Of a stretch of 18,776 nucleotides of DNA, positions 7,316-17,307 are shown in pieces. The DNA is from Chrysochromulina parva (taxonomy: Eukaryota; Haptophyta; Prymnesiales; Chrysochromulinaceae). Numbering within the stretch: position 1 is the stretch's first letter; the number at the start of each line of letters is the position of its first letter. A model generated the notes under the pieces. That model was given only the letters and a program-made list of their open reading frames with translations. It searched no databases and was not told the DNA's origin. The stretch covers positions 1-18,776 of the forward strand of contig PJAB01000950.1 of NCBI GenBank assembly GCA_002887195.1, given 5' to 3'. The position numbers and the translations under genes were made by a program.

Positions 7316-10186
7316 TCACGCGGCCGCCTCGGCGCCGTAGTCCTGAAAGCCGAGGAGCGTCTCGGCGAAGACCTTGGCGTCCACGCGCTCGGGGATGGCG
7401 ACCTCGGGGCGCTCGGAGCCAACGAGCAGCTGCAGGCACTTTGAAAGGTCGTCGGCGCCCAGGGCCTCATCGTATGAGTTAAGTACGCGTACGAGGGCCT
7501 CGCGTGAGAGGACACCCGATCCGTCCGTAGCGAGCACCGCGAAGGCATCGGCGATCTGCTCCTTGGAGACGCCCAGGATGGGGCGGTGGTTGACGTACAG
7601 GGCGAGGAACTCGTCGAAGGTGAATGAGTCGGCGGGCCGTCCGGCGGCCTGCGCGACGGCTTTGGCCTCGGATGTCATCTCGTCTATCTCGCGACCTGAC
7701 GGGTAGAATCCGAGCGAGCGCATCATATTGCCCAATTCAGACATGGGCACCTTGCCTGTGATCTTCCGTGGCTCAGTCGAGTCCTCCCCTTGCGCACGCA
7801 GCTGCGCGTAGTAAAAGTGGTCGACGATCTCCTCGTAAACGGTCCCCTGCGCGCCGCCGTCGAGCTGCGACACAAAGGGCGCGATGCCGCTCCCGCCCGC
7901 TTTCGCCGTCGCCACGAGCGCTGCCGGCCGCACGTTCCACATATGGATGGAGCGATCGAGGCCGCCCGCGGTGAGTAGCCACTGGCCGTCCCAGCTCGCT
8001 ACGAGATCGCTCACCTGATGATGGAGGCAATGAGCGGCGATGAGCGGCGATGAGTGGCGATGTGTGGCACTCAAAGGCACTCAAGAGGCAAGGGAGCCCC
8101 TTAAACGAGCTCGCCCACCTCCCCGGGGTGCGCGATGACGAGGGAGGCAATCAGAGGTCATCAGCATGCAATCGCCCACCTCCCCGGGGTGCGCGATCAG
8201 ACCCATCGTCTTGTTCGGGTTGCCATCGAGAGGCATCTGCACGAGGCCCACCACCTTGTCGTGCGTCGCGTACGCAAGGTAGCGCGGCGCGCCCGGCTGC
8301 GGCGACTCACCCGGAGAGAGGAGCAGCATGCGGGTCAACGGCCCGCCGTACGTGGGGCCTACGACGGTGCGCTGAATGGACTTGGGGCCAGGCGCGATGA
8401 CGCGCAGCTTGTACTGGTCGTTGGCAGTGACCACGTGCGGCTCGGCGTCCTGCGCGCCCGCGGGCACGTACACGCATCCGGTCGGCACGCCCGTCTGCTC
8501 GATCTTGGATGTGTTGCGCAGCTGGATGCCTCCCTGGACGGACGAGCGCGCCAGGTCGTACTCGACCAGTGCGCGGTCCTCGCCGCAGGAGAAGAGACGC
8601 GCCGAGCCGTCCGAGCCCTCGCCGAACTGCAGCCCCGTGATCGGCTTGTAGTGGCCGCGGTACTTGCCCACAAAGATCCACTCCTTCTTGGCAGTCGGCT
8701 CATCGCCAGGGTTCCCGAGCCGGTAGACTCCCACGCAGTTGTCCGTGTCCGACGTCGCGAGGTAGGTCGAGTCATGCGAAAAGGCTGCGGCGGTGATGCA
8801 GCCGGCGGCGGCCTTGAAGGTGGCCACCTCCTCGAGGGTCATGCCCACGAGCACCTTGAGCAGCCCCGAGGTGAAGCCGATCGCGAGGAACTTGCCACTA
8901 GGCGAAAAGGCGAGCGTGTGCCCTGAGAGACGGTCGAACATGCGCATGAGGAGTAACCGCTTTTCCGCATAGTCCCACAGCTGCAGCAAGCCCGCCTTGC
9001 CGGTGACGGCGAAGCGCGTGAGGGACGGGTGCGCGGCGAGCCCGTGCACGGGCGCGTCCTGCCCCTGCACGAGCAGCGTGCCTCGCTTCCTCTCGGTCAT
9101 CAGCTCATCGAACATCGACGGCCGGCAGCTCACGATGAGCGAGTTGGACGTGCCAACGACAAAGTCGGGGCAGCTGAGCACGCCGGAGGCAGCGGCGTCG
9201 GCGGCGGCCTTGGCGGCCTTGCCGGAGCTCGTGGGCACTGCGAACGAGATCGACGAGATCGCGCCAGCGTCCAGGTCCTCGAACCACGCGATGATGCGGA
9301 ACTCGAAGTCGTAGAAGCGCACGTGGCCGTCGGCGCCTCCAGAGACAAGGTACTTGCCGACGGTCAGAATGTTGGTGACCGCGCCCGTGTGCAGGCGCAC
9401 GATCTTGGCCGCGCGCCGCTCGGTCGTGTACTCCGCCGGCCCCGAGTCAAGCACGTCCCAGAGCACGCAGTCGCCGTCGGCCGTTGCGGTGACCGCCTTC
9501 GTCGAGCCCGGGAGGAAGGTGGACTTGGTGAGTGTGCCGATCGACTGCTTGAAGTCGTGGCTCGAGAGCGGCGGAGAGTAGTAGGTGAGGCCGCCCTCGG
9601 CAAAGGACCAGAAGATGACCACCGACGCGCCGTTGGTCACGATCTGCGTCGGGTCGGACGGGTCGAGACGCACGCTGATCTGCAGCTCGGCCGCCTCGCC
9701 GCTCGGCGACGTCACCATCGCCGAGTAGATCGGCGTGTCGCTCGAGCCGGCCGGGCTGCAGTCCCACACGGCGATCACCTGCGGCCCGCCCGCCTCGCCC
9801 TCCGGCGCCGGCTCCGAGAGCGTCACCAGGTACTTGCCATCCGGCGACATGTCCATCGCATGTACGCCGTGTGGGTGCGGCGTCGCGATCGTCTTGACCG
9901 GCTGCGTGCTGTACGAGTCCCAGACGACGAGCATCGAGTCGGCGCCGCGGTCGGACGTCGCAACAAGCCGCCGGTCCGCGCTCGCGCACGTGCACGTGAT
10001 CGGGTTGCAGTGCCCCTGCAGCAGCTGCTGGCTCTTCGAGTTCAGGTCGTAGATGATGCCCGTGTGCGCGGAGGCGTAGAAGATGGCGGCGCGGTTGGCG
10101 TCGCACAGGTTGATCACCGGGCACCGATCCGCGAAGCCGAAGACCCAGCTCAGGCTCAGCGCGTTGCTGCTCTCCGCCATCGCCAT
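7316..10186 (-). CDS. CFAP251: CFAP251/WDR66 cilium and flagellum associated protein
   Basis: Exons are 10186-8180 and 8014-7316 on the minus strand, giving 901 residues from the ATG at 10186 (another in-frame ATG is at 10180). The N terminus LSWVFGFADRCPVINL, AHTGIIYDL, and the following chain of WD40 blades (e.g. SPDGKYLVTLSE, LVSGGADGHVRFYDF, FAPSGKFLAIGF-like segments) match WDR66/CFAP251. After splicing, MGLIAHPGEVSDLVASWDGQWLLTAGG completes a blade. The C-terminal 180 residues form a calmodulin-like EF-hand region (VPMSELGNMMRSLGFYPS, FDEFLALYVNHRP, LATDGSGVLSREALV) whose Ca-binding loops look degenerate. In known systems CFAP251 sits at the base of radial spoke 3 in the calmodulin- and spoke-associated complex of axonemes. 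Its presence implies a motile flagellum at some life stage. It is divergent from the UBE2Q-like gene, 166 bp away. Confidence 0.92.
8015..8179 (-). other. CFAP251 intron: introner-like, contains a copy of the exon junction
   Basis: The intron is a 165-nt GT/AG intron on the minus strand, GGGGAG|GTGGGC to CATCAG|GTGAGC. The boundaries share an 11-bp near-repeat AGGTG(G/A)GCGAT. The 3' half is a 10-bp array (+ strand units at 8021-8080, e.g. TGAGCGGCGA). The 26-bp exon-end sequence at 8172-8197 recurs perfectly at 8111-8136, inside the intron. Only the outer copy keeps the reading frame as donor. Splicing restores IAHPGEVSDLV. Confidence 0.9.
8111..8197. repeat. 26-bp direct repeat, 61 bp apart
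   Basis: Copies lie at 8111-8136 and 8172-8197 and are identical; each starts TCGCCCACCTCCCCGGGG on the + strand. The 35 bp between them (8137-8171) includes a segment closely matching the 3' end module of the XMAP215 intron at 16221-16250 (minus strand here). Confidence 0.9.
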
Positions 10187-10352
10187 GACGGCTAGGAGAG
10201 ATCGCAACCGAATCACCGGCACGACGCGACGTATTGCGGTCCTCATCAAGGGGCGCCTGGCCAGGCCGCAGCTCAGCTCGCTTTAGGTTCCCCGCACATG
10301 TGTACTTGCGAAAAAGATCTCGTTCCCAAGCGAAAAAACATCACTGTGAGCG
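10187..10352. promoter_or_regulatory. Shared divergent promoter region of CFAP251 and UBE2Q-like gene
   Basis: Only 166 bp separate the two divergent start codons, so both promoters must lie here or overlap the genes. No TATA box or repeated operator-like motif is obvious. The assignment is positional only. Confidence 0.4.
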
Positions 10353-11249
10353 ATGGCCGACATGGCCACTCAATCCGGCATCGCCTCCGCCTCCGCCTCC
10401 GCCTCCGCCTCCAGCGCATCCTGCGAGGGGGGCAGCGCCAGCACCACCGTGAGCATCCACGCTGCCGCTGCCGTGGCCGGTCTGTCATTTGACGGCGGCT
10501 CTTCCAGCAGACCGCTGGTGCAGCCCACGTTCGCCAATGTGCCTCCTCCTCCGCCGCCGGCGCCGGTGGCCGAGGAGGAGCTCGAGGACGACGACGACCA
10601 GGCGGAGGCCGCGGCGGAGCGGCTCATGCAGAGCGTGGAGCGCGGCTTTGCCGCTGCCAAGGCCAAGGGCGTGCCGGCGGCGACACGGCTGCTCAAGGAG
10701 CTGCGTCAGGTGTGCTCGTCGGTCAACGGGCTCGAGCTCGAGCTGGTCAACGACGACCTGCAGGTGTGGCAGGTCTCGCTCTTCGACTGGGCCTTTGACG
10801 AGGACAGCCCGCTGCACAAGGACCTGCAGAGCCTGAGCGAGTCCAAGGACGACTTAGTGCCGCTCGTGCTGCAAATACGTTTCCCGGACGACTTCCCGTT
10901 CACGCCCCCGCTGGTCTTCTGCGCGTCGCCCACGCTGCACTCCGAGTACGTCTTCGACGGCGCTCTCTGCATGGAGATGCTCATCGATTGGCAGCCGACG
11001 TATGGCAACGTCGAGACGATGCTCGTGCAGGTGACCGCCTTCTTGAGCCACAGCAGCGCGCGCGTCGCCTCGTGCGTGGGCAAGGGTGCCATCGCGGCGG
11101 CGACCGCCGCCGCCGCCGCCGCCGCGGGAGCCGGCGACGACGAGGCCTCGGCCGCCTCGATCGCGGCGACGCAGGAGAAGGCCAAGCGCGCGTACGAGAA
11201 CCTCAAGGCCTTCCACGACAAGAAGGGGTGGGGGCCGCGGCGCGATTAA
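10353..11249 (+). CDS. UBE2Q-like E2 ubiquitin-conjugating enzyme
   Basis: The product is 298 residues with no introns. The first 85 residues are low complexity: a Ser/Ala tract from a (GCCTCC)n repeat, then poly-Pro and an acidic run. The UBC fold follows, from about 105 to 245: ATRLLKELRQV (helix 1), LVPLVLQIRFPDDFPFTPPLVF, and the active-site strand VFDGALCMEMLIDWQPTYGNVETML with the candidate catalytic Cys206. There is no HPN tripeptide before the cysteine. The context GALCMEML closely resembles GAICMELL of UBE2Q proteins, which also lack HPN. UBE2Q enzymes accept ubiquitin from E1 and can modify non-lysine residues; that property is family knowledge, not shown here. An Ala tract and a basic C-terminal helix end the protein. 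The N-terminal RWD-like domain of animal UBE2Q is not recognisable. Confidence 0.85.
   Translation: MADMATQSGIASASASASASSASCEGGSASTTVSIHAAAAVAGLSFDGGSSSRPLVQPTFANVPPPPPPAPVAEEELEDDDDQAEAAAERLMQSVERGFAAAKAKGVPAATRLLKELRQVCSSVNGLELELVNDDLQVWQVSLFDWAFDEDSPLHKDLQSLSESKDDLVPLVLQIRFPDDFPFTPPLVFCASPTLHSEYVFDGALCMEMLIDWQPTYGNVETMLVQVTAFLSHSSARVASCVGKGAIAAATAAAAAAAGAGDDEASAASIAATQEKAKRAYENLKAFHDKKGWGPRRD
10382..10415. repeat. (GCCTCC)n hexanucleotide repeat in UBE2Q-like coding region
   Basis: About five copies of the hexamer encode the alternating Ala-Ser tract near the N terminus of the E2. The period is a multiple of three, so length changes would preserve the reading frame. Confidence 0.85.
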
Positions 11250-11368
11250 AGGAGCAGATCAGAATAGATCCCTTTTTCGCAAAGTGATTCTCGTCCGCAT
11301 TCTTCACAGAGGTTTCACACCTCCATTTCTCTTCTCGCGCCACTCCGACCCGTCACAGGTTCACCACC

Positions 11369-14300
11369 ATGGCCGAGAATGCGCCGGCTAACAGCCTCGA
11401 GGACATACCGCTCGCGCAGGTCAAGTCCACCTTCAACGTGGCAGAGCACGCCGAGAGCGACGTGAGCGCCGCTGCGGGGCCGCTCGCGAAGCGGCTGGCG
11501 GACGGCAACCCGCAGGTGCGCAAGGCGGCGTACAGCGAGCTGGCAGAGCTCTTTGCGCTGGCCGACGAGCCGTCGGTCTTCGACGAGTACGCCGCTCGCA
11601 TCGTCGAGATCCTGTGCGATAAGATGCCGGCCACGCAGGGCTCGGCGCTCGACGCAGCGACCGCCTTCTTGCGCGGAGCGCCTGCTGAGCTCGCGCAAGC
11701 ACAAGCGGGGCCCATGGCGACGACGATCGTCGACAAGCACCTGGCACGGCCCAAGGCGCTCGAGGCGCTCCTGTACCTCGTCGAGGTGGGCGGCGCCTCG
11801 CACGTCCAGATCGCGCTTGCGCTCGGCGCGGCCAGCAAGATCGTGAAGACGCGTGCGGCGGCCCTCAAGGCGCTCGCTCAGGCCGTGCGCCTCTTCGGAG
11901 GATCCGCCTTCGATCTGGGCGCGCTCGCGCTCGTGCTCGCGCCCGCCAAGGGCGTCGACGGCAACCTCGAGCATCGCGACAAGGAGGTGCGTGATGCGGC
12001 CGCGGCACTCGTCGGGGAGATGCGCCTCGCCCTCGGCCGCCGGGAGCAGGACTGGTGCAAAGGGATCAAGGGCGTGGCTGACGCGAAGCTCAAGGAGCTC
12101 AAGGAGGCGCCTCTGCCACTGCCGCTGCCGCCGAGCGAACGCCGCCGCCTGCGCAGCGAGGGACCGGCGCCCACAGGCGCCTCGGCCGACGGCGCGGCGG
12201 CGACGGCGGCCGGCGCGGCCGCAGGAGAGGCAGGGGCGGCGGCGGCTCCCCCGTTTGACCTACTTCGCGCGCTGCCGCACTCCAAGGGCTCAACGGCCCC
12301 CGACACGTGGCTACAGTCGCTCACCGACAACCTCGTGATCGGAGCTGCGAAGGCGCAAGGGTGGCAGGGGCGCAAGGCCGCCGCCGAGCAGCTGATCAGC
12401 CTGCTCGATGGGCGCGAGGCTCTTGTGCCAGCAGACTACAGCGCGTTGGCCCAGGGGCTCAAAAAGGTACTGGACCTCGAGATGAACCTGGGCGTGGTGT
12501 CCGTGGCGGTGCGCGCGGTCGGCGCGCTCGCGGCGCCGCTCGGCAAGGACTTTGCTCGCCACGCCAAGCTTCTCGCGCCCTCGCTCTTCAGACGGGGTGG
12601 CGAGCGGAACACGCAGGTCGTCGATGGTGTGAAAGCGACGCTCGACGCGATCGCGCGCGCCGGCTGCCTGCCGCTCGCGGACGCGATCGAGGCGACCAAG
12701 GGTAAGGAGGCGGCGGCCAGCACCAACCCGTCCGTCCAGTCGTGTGCGGTGCGTTTCGTCAAGGAGTGCGTCGCATGCGCGGGAGGCCCGAGCGCCACCA
12801 AGGCCCTCGGAGAGCTGAGCGCGTTGCTCTTGCCCGTGACGGACGCGTCGTCGCCGGAGGCACGCGCGGCGGCGGTCGAGGCGCTCGCTGCCGTGGCGGC
12901 AGCGCTCGAACCGCCGGCTGCCGCCACGTGGCTCGACAGCCTGCCCCCTAAAACTGCAGAGCGTGTTCGCGAGCTCGCAGGCAAGACAGAGCGCACCGCA
13001 GGCACCGCAGGCACCGCCGCGGCTCCCACTGCCGCCGCGGCTTCCACTGCGCCCGCTCCCGCTGCGCCCGCTCCCGCGTCAGCTTCCGCCCCGGCTCCGT
13101 TGGCAAAGCGAGCGGCTAGCGGAGCGTCGGGGGGCGCACCAAAGCCCACCGGCGCGTCGGCGCCCAAGAGCGCCTGCGCACCGAGCAGCGGCGGCACGAG
13201 CGGCGGCGGTGGCGGCGGCGCGGAGGCGTGGACGGAGCCGCCGCTGCCGAGCACCGAAGAGTATTCTGTGCTCGTGGGCAGCAGCGACGCGGCGCCGCCC
13301 GCGTCGGTCCTCAAGCAGCTCGGAAGCGAGAGCTGGCAAGAGAGGCTCGAGGGGGTGAAGGCTCTGACACGCGCGCTCGAGGGGTGGCCAGCCGAGCAAC
13401 TGACGCCCCTGGCCGCCGAGCTCGCCTTCCACAGCCTCGAGGCGCTCACGACGAACCCGAAGAAGCCCGAGCGGATCGTGAGCGTGCTCGTCGCCATCAT
13501 GGAATGCATGCGCGCCGTCGCCGAGCGCTTCCCGCTCATCGGCCGGCGCTCGGCGCATCGCGCCATCAAGCTCGCGGTCGCGCACTGCCTGGGCAACAAG
13601 CAGGCGCGCCCAGCGACCTTCGAGGCGCTTCACGCGCTCAGCGAGGCGTGTGGCCCCACCTGGGTGCTCGAGAAGCTTCGAGAAGCTTCGCTCGCCCATG
13701 CCAACCCGAAGACGCTCCTCGACGCGTTGCAATGGGCCAAAGCCGCCGTCGACGCGTTTGGCACGCCGCCCGTGCTCGCAACAGAGCCGCTCCGCTTCGC
13801 CGCCGGCGCCGCCAATGCGGACGCGAGCCGCGACAGCGGCGTGCGCGTCGCGTGCAAGGAGCTGCTCATGTGCCTGCGGGTGGCGCTCGGACCGTCGGTG
13901 CTGAGCACGCCTATGGTCAAAAAGGAGCTCCCGGATCGGATGCGCAAAGAGTTCGAGGAGGAGTCTGCCAAGCTCGACGCGGCTCCGCAGGCGCCGCTGC
14001 CGCCCACCAAACGCTTCAAGCACGCGGTCGTTGCCAGTGGCGGTGCGCGTGGCGCCGCCAAGGGAGGCGCCGGCGCCGCCGTCGCCGCCAAGGGCACGAG
14101 CGCGAAGGACGGTGCCGGCGCTGGTGCGCTCCCTTCCGCCTCCGCCGCCTCCGCTGCCGCCAGCGCGGCGCTGGATTCGATGTTGCCGCGGGTCGACCTG
14201 ATGGGCGTGCTGCCCGGCGCGACGCTCGCGAACCTGAAGCACGAGCATTGGAAGGAGCGCAAGGGGGCGATCGACGCAATTAACGAAGCGTTGGTCGACC

Positions 14301-17300
14301 ATCCACGCGTGCACGCGGGCGTGGGCGCGCTCATCGAGGCGCTGCGCCCTCGGCTCAAGGACAACCAGGTGGCCCTCGTGCTGGGCACGCTGCAGGCGCT
14401 TGGGCAGCTCGCATGTGCGGTGGGTAAGCCAGTCAAGATGCACCTGCGCGCGGCGCTGCCGGACGTGCTCGCCATGCTCGCGGATGGCAAGGAGCAGGTG
14501 CGCACCACAGCCCTCGAGGCGGCGGACAAGTGGGTGGCGGAGCTCGGCGTCGAGCCGCTGCTACCGCTGCTGCCGCGCGCTCTCGCCATTGAGGCCCCCG
14601 CGGGCAAGACCGCGCTGCTCGCGTGGGTCGAGCGGTACGCGCCAACGATGACGCTCTCGGACGACGTGCGCGCTCTGCTGCCGATGCTGCTCAAGACGCT
14701 CGACCATGCGACCGCCTCGGTGCGTGTGCAAGCGAGCAAGACCCTCGGCGCCTTCCTCCGCCTCGGCATGGGCGCGGCTGACCTCGAGGCGCCGCTGAGT
14801 GCGCTCGAGCAGGCCACGAAGCTCAAGCTCAAGCCGACGCTCGAGAAGCTCTACAGGGAGCATAGCGTCTCGCAGCACAGCTTCTCCGCATCGGTCAACC
14901 TCGCGGCATCGCTGCCGCTGCCCGCCGCCGCCGCGCCGCCGCCGCCCGCCGCGCCGCCCGCTCTGGGGGCGTCCTTGCCCATCGCGCCGGCCAAGGGGGG
15001 AGTGCCCGGGACGGCGTCCACGGCGGCCGCCAAGCAGCCTGCCGGCTTGAAGGCGCCGTCGGGCGGTGCGCGCGCCAAGGCGACCGTTGAGCTTGTCTTG
15101 GAGCGGCGCGGGGAGGACGCCTTCGGCGCTACCGCCGCGCCTTTGGCGGCTGGCACGAAGCCGGCGGCGTCGGTCGCCGTCGCCAAAGCGGCAGCGGACG
15201 TGGCGCTCGCGAGCGCCAATGCGTCGGCGGTGGCCTCGTCCACACGCGCCGCGGCACTCACGGCGGCGGCCGCCGCCAGCGCCTCGCGTGCGGCGGCGGC
15301 CGCGCGCGCCGCCAGCGCCTCCAGCACGGGGGCGGTCAAGTCGCCTCGTGCGCACCTCGCCCGCCTCGACGCGATCATCACCTCGCCAGCCGATGCAGCC
15401 AAGCGGTCTGCTACACGGGAGACGACGGCGTCGACGACGACGAGCTCGTCCGCAACCAAGCGTCCGATGGACCTTCTCGAGGACGCGCAGGCGGCGGCGG
15501 CAGCGGCGGGGGCGTCGCTCACCCCGAGCCCCGTGCCCAAGAAGACGGTGGCCCTCGCGCGCGCGCTTGGGCGTGCGGATGCGCCGGTGCTTGAGGCGAT
15601 CAGCGCGCTGGAGGATGCGGACGCGGAGAGCGAAACCGTCCGTGGGGCGATCGCGACGCTGCAGGCGCAGGTGGAGGCAGACCCGACGGTGCTGCTCCAG
15701 CCGCACAACCACGCGACCGCCCTCTTCGCAGCGGTCTGCACGCGGCTGAATTGGCTCCTGAATGACACGAGCGACAACACCGTCATCCGGCGGCTCGCGA
15801 ACCTGATGGTCATGCACCTCTTCGTGTGCAAGCCCCTCATGCGCGAGCTGCATGAGCCCCAGATCCGATTCCTCGTGCTCCAGCTCCTCGATCGGCTCGT
15901 CGACCGGCGGCTCAACGACTTTGGCGAGGAGATGAAGACCAACTTGCTGCTCAAGTCTATCAACCTGATGATGCTCAAGCTACTTGAGTTCACACCGCGC
16001 GCCGCCACGCTGACCGCGCTGCTGTGCTGCCTGCTCGACAAGGCGCGCCACTGATGGCCACTGATGGCCTCTGATGGCCTCGGATGGCCTCGGATGGCCT
16101 CGGATGGCCTCGGATGGCCTCGGAAGGCCTCTGATCGCCTCTGATCGCCTCTGAACGCCTCTTATCGCCTGTGATTGCACCGGATGACCTCCAATGGCCT
16201 CCCTCATCAGTGTGATTGCGCCGGATGACCTCCAATTGCCTCCCTCATCAGGCGCGCCGCCCGGCGGATCGGCAGCTCGCGCGGCTGCTGCTCAAGTGCA
16301 TGCATAAGTTGCTCAAGGCGCTCGCCATGCCGCGAGAGGTCGACAAGCTCGGCACCATCAGCCTGCCCTCCGTGCTCGCGCAGCTGCACGACCTCTCGCT
16401 GCTCGCGCCACCCTCCCCAACGGGTGACGTGTCGTTCTCTCTGGACCTGATGAAAGCTACCGAAGAGGTGCTGTGCGTGCTCGTGGATGGGCATGGTGCC
16501 GCCGCGCTCAAGGCTGCGATCCCCAAGGGCGCGGAGGAAGGCGGCATTGCCCTGTGGATCAATCAACGGTTGGCGGAGGCGCCCGAGACGGCGCTGCGCG
16601 TGGTGCCGCCACCCGCCGCCCCGCCACCCGCCGCCCCGCCACCCGCCGCCCCGCCACCCGCCGCACCCTTGGCGGCCCCACTGCCTTCCGTGCCGCTCGA
16701 GCCGATGCAGCTGGGTGCGGCCTTCGACCAAGCGGCTCCCTCGCCCGCACCGAAGGCGGGCGCGCCCACGACGGCGCCGACAGCGGTGGCGCCCTCGCCG
16801 CGACAGCGCTCGTCGAGTGCACCCGTCCCCCTCAAGTCGCCATCTGCCGCGGCCGCACCCGTCGCCAAGTCGCCTCGATCCGTCGCCAGGTCGCCCAGAC
16901 CGTTGGCCACCAGGCCGGCGACGGCGGCCTCGGCGACCGCGGGCGTCGAGTCGGTCGCCGCCACGGCGCGCGCGAAGCTCGAGGCTATGAAACGCAAATA
17001 CAATATCACCACTGCGCATAGCGCCGCCGCCCCGGCTACCGCCGCCGCCACGGCCGCCGCCGCCGCCGCCGCCGCCGCCACGGCCGCCGCCGCCACCGCC
17101 CCTGCCGCCGGTGCCGTTGCGACAGCGGCCGTCGCCCCGGTCGGTGCTGAAGCAGGGATGGGCGGTGCTGAAGCAGGGATGGGCGCTGGGATGGGCGCTT
17201 CTGTCGCCGAGGGGGCACCGGCCGCAGGGGTGGCGGGGACGACAAGCCCGTCGCTCAACGTGGCGGCGCTCAAGTCGAGGCTGGCGAGGCTGCGTGCGCG

Positions 17301-17307
17301 CCCGTGA
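11369..17307 (+). CDS. XMAP215/ch-TOG/MOR1 microtubule polymerase, four TOG domains
   Basis: Exons are 11369-16042 and 16252-17307, giving 1909 residues. The start ATG has a good context (CACCACCATGG). TOG1 is at about 13-235, TOG2 at about 296-530, TOG3 at about 620-890 (LGSESWQERLEGVKALTRAL, ANPKTLLDALQWAKAAVDAFG) and TOG4 at about 934-1165 (LPRVDLMGVL, HWKERKGAIDAINEAL, KPVKMHL). The next 225 residues are Ala/Pro/Ser-rich, where TOG5 would be expected. A conserved C-terminal helical domain spans about 1390-1660 and is split by the intron. Splicing rebuilds LLDKARRPADRQLARLLLKCMHKL, which aligns with the ch-TOG C-terminal region. The tail has PPPAA repeats, an Ala tract and a final LKSRLARLRA helix. 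The family adds tubulin at microtubule plus ends and organises spindles and basal bodies. A 10-bp tandem duplication in coding DNA (AGAAGCTTCG, near 13670-13690) does not disturb TOG3. Confidence 0.92.
16043..16251 (+). other. XMAP215 intron: GC/AG introner-like element of 10-bp repeats
   Basis: The intron is 209 nt with a GC donor, GACAAG|GCGCGC to CTCATCAG|GCGCGC, phase 0. The 9-mer AGGCGCGCC lies at both boundaries (16041-16049 and 16250-16258). Almost the whole intron is 10-bp periodic, with fifteen units at 16051-16200 such as CGGATGGCCT (four identical in a row at 16081-16120). The last 82 nt are two 41-nt copies (16170-16210, 16211-16251) differing at two bases, each ending CATCAG. Reading through would stop at 16052-16054. 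Confidence 0.9.
16606..16665. repeat. 15-bp tandem repeat encoding PPPAA
   Basis: Four near-perfect copies of CCGCCACCCGCCGCC lie in frame in the second exon of the XMAP215 homologue, giving PPPAA repeated four times. This is a disordered linker after the C-terminal helical domain. Confidence 0.9.
17143..17184. repeat. 21-bp tandem duplication encoding GAEAGMG twice
   Basis: Two exact copies of a 21-bp unit (starting 17143 and 17164) lie in frame near the XMAP215 C terminus. They follow an Ala-rich stretch (about 17026-17110) made largely of GCC codons. Confidence 0.9.

Noticed and set aside
9029..10195. 388-residue open frame on the + strand opposite CFAP251
   Set aside because: Its composition is Arg/Val-rich with no recognisable domain, and it is fully antisense to conserved WD40 coding sequence.
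6479..11249. RING protein and UBE2Q-like E2 as a dedicated ubiquitin gene cluster
   Set aside because: They are about 3.5 kb apart with CFAP251 on the opposite strand between them. Nothing in the sequence links their expression or function.
13079..14443. 454-residue minus-strand open frame opposite TOG3/TOG4
   Set aside because: No domain or conserved motif is visible; it mirrors the codon bias of the XMAP215 gene on the other strand.
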